The notes beneath the pieces are model-generated. The model saw nothing but the letters and a program-made list of their open reading frames with translations, searched no databases and was not told where the DNA came from. From contig JACCZJ010000165.1 in the NCBI GenBank assembly GCA_013696065.1, forward strand, positions 1 through 5,818: a DNA stretch of 5,818 nucleotides, written 5' to 3'. Numbering within the stretch: position 1 is the stretch's first letter; each line of letters opens with the position of its first letter. The stretch comes from Nocardioidaceae bacterium. Lineage in GTDB: Bacteria > Actinomycetota > Actinomycetes > Propionibacteriales > Nocardioidaceae. Below, one piece after another: positions 5,231 through 5,818 of the stretch. A program made the translations under genes and the position numbers.

Positions 5231-5818
5231 ATGACCGACTCTCCGGATGTGGACCGGGCCTCGGCGACTCCTCACACCCTCGATCTCGGCTACGCCCGTC
5301 TCGATCTCGGCCGCGCGGCGCGAACCGGTGACCCCGAGGTCATCTACGGTGGCGGCAAGTCGCCCCAACACGTGGCCGAGCTGCTCCGCTCCCTGCACGA
5401 GGCACACCCTGACCGGGCTGTCCTCGCGACGAGGCTGAGCGACCAGGCACTCGCGTTCGTACGACGATCGACTCCCGACGCCGTCATCGATGAGGTAGCG
5501 CGCGCCGCCACGCTCGGCGAGATCCCGCCCTCTCGCGGCCAGGTGACCATCGTGGCTGCCGGAACATCTGACGCGCCCGTTGCGCGCGAGGCGATGCTGA
5601 CGGTCCGCGTGTTCGGTGCCGCAGTCGACGTGATCAACGATGTAGGGGTGGCGGGGCTGCACCGGCTGATGGCGGTTCGTGACCGCCTCTCAGCCGCCGA
5701 CTGCCTCATCGTGGTGGCTGGCATGGAGGGGGCGCTGCCTTCGGTGGTGGGGGGACTGACAGGGGTGCCGCTCGTGGCGGTGCCGACCAGCGTCGGCTAT
5801 GGCGCGTCCTTCGGGGGG
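5231..5818 (+). CDS. larB: LarB, nickel-pincer cofactor biosynthesis (3' end cut by right edge)
   Basis: LarB carboxylates nicotinic acid adenine dinucleotide at C5 of the pyridine ring and cleaves off AMP, giving the biscarboxylated mononucleotide that LarE and LarC turn into the Ni-pincer cofactor of lactate racemase and relatives. The 196 residues present run without a stop to the edge. The N-terminal part shows LDLGRAARTGDPEVIYGGGK (24-43), the usual LDxxRxxRxGxPEvVyGxgK block. The AIR-carboxylase-like domain follows: AAGTSDAPVAREA (109-121), DVGVAGLHRL (137-146), VVAGMEGALPSVVGG (161-175) and AVPTSVGYGASFGG (183-196). About 50-60 residues with the C-terminal NSC and NIDNGFGA motifs should lie beyond the edge; from memory, the catalytic Cys is there. 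The segment before the first block is some 10-15 residues shorter than in the lactobacillar protein. larC and larE often follow larB, but that cannot be seen here. Confidence 0.95.
   Translation, partial: MTDSPDVDRASATPHTLDLGYARLDLGRAARTGDPEVIYGGGKSPQHVAELLRSLHEAHPDRAVLATRLSDQALAFVRRSTPDAVIDEVARAATLGEIPPSRGQVTIVAAGTSDAPVAREAMLTVRVFGAAVDVINDVGVAGLHRLMAVRDRLSAADCLIVVAGMEGALPSVVGGLTGVPLVAVPTSVGYGASFGG

Noticed and set aside
5198..5662. Upstream extension of the pheA reading frame by about 155 residues
   Set aside because: The extra part is antisense to larB, a recognisable conserved protein on the plus strand, and resembles no domain. The family N-terminus and the TAGGCT box both point to ATG at 5197.
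4262..5818. Undescribed system formed by pheA and larB
   Set aside because: Both proteins belong to known pathways with no shared metabolite; only their promoter arrangement is unusual, and it is reported as such.

Overview
The window is a stretch of ordinary chromosome from a high-GC Gram-positive bacterium (Actinomycetota). The signs are strongly G/C-biased third codon positions, frequent GTG starts, protein forms typical of actinobacteria (a seryl-tRNA synthetase with the HWFDKVE and NGTACAIPRT motif variants, a PAP2/diacylglycerol-kinase fusion, a DUF4446 protein), and several start codons that sit 6-7 bases downstream of a TANNNT -10 box with no Shine-Dalgarno sequence, the mark of leaderless transcription. 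From memory, pheA and serS also lie close together in mycobacteria. The order (for example Propionibacteriales) cannot be decided from this sequence.

Layout, left to right. On the minus strand, serS (116-1402) is followed by the 5' end of a HAD-type phosphatase whose GTG overlaps the serS stop; that gene runs off the left edge. A 139-bp divergent spacer separates serS from a plus-strand gene (1542-3113) that fuses a membrane PAP2 lipid phosphatase to a YegS/LCB5-type lipid kinase. A structured 155-bp spacer with three inverted repeats follows. Then come two plus-strand genes: a membrane-anchored DUF4446 protein (3269-3724) and a GNAT N-acetyltransferase (best start 3767, end 4246). The latter converges, 15 bp apart, with minus-strand pheA (4262-5197), encoding prephenate dehydratase with a C-terminal ACT domain. 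Only 33 bp separate the pheA start from the divergent start of larB (5231 onward, cut by the right edge), which encodes the carboxylase/hydrolase of nickel-pincer cofactor synthesis.

The genes do not form one pathway. They serve tRNA charging, phenylalanine synthesis, lipid phosphate turnover, cofactor synthesis and unknown functions. What links them is promoter architecture: serS, the DUF4446 gene and pheA each carry the same hexamer TAGGCT 6-7 bases before the start codon, larB carries TAGCCT and the acetyltransferase TATGAT at the same distance. I found no mobile element, CRISPR array, tRNA, rRNA or clear sign of horizontal transfer. No gene inside the window looks broken; only the two edge genes are incomplete, because of the window boundaries. 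I do not see an undescribed multi-gene system here. The most unusual items are the compact back-to-back leaderless promoters of pheA and larB, and the folded spacer at 3114-3268, which could form a pseudoknot or act as a terminator.
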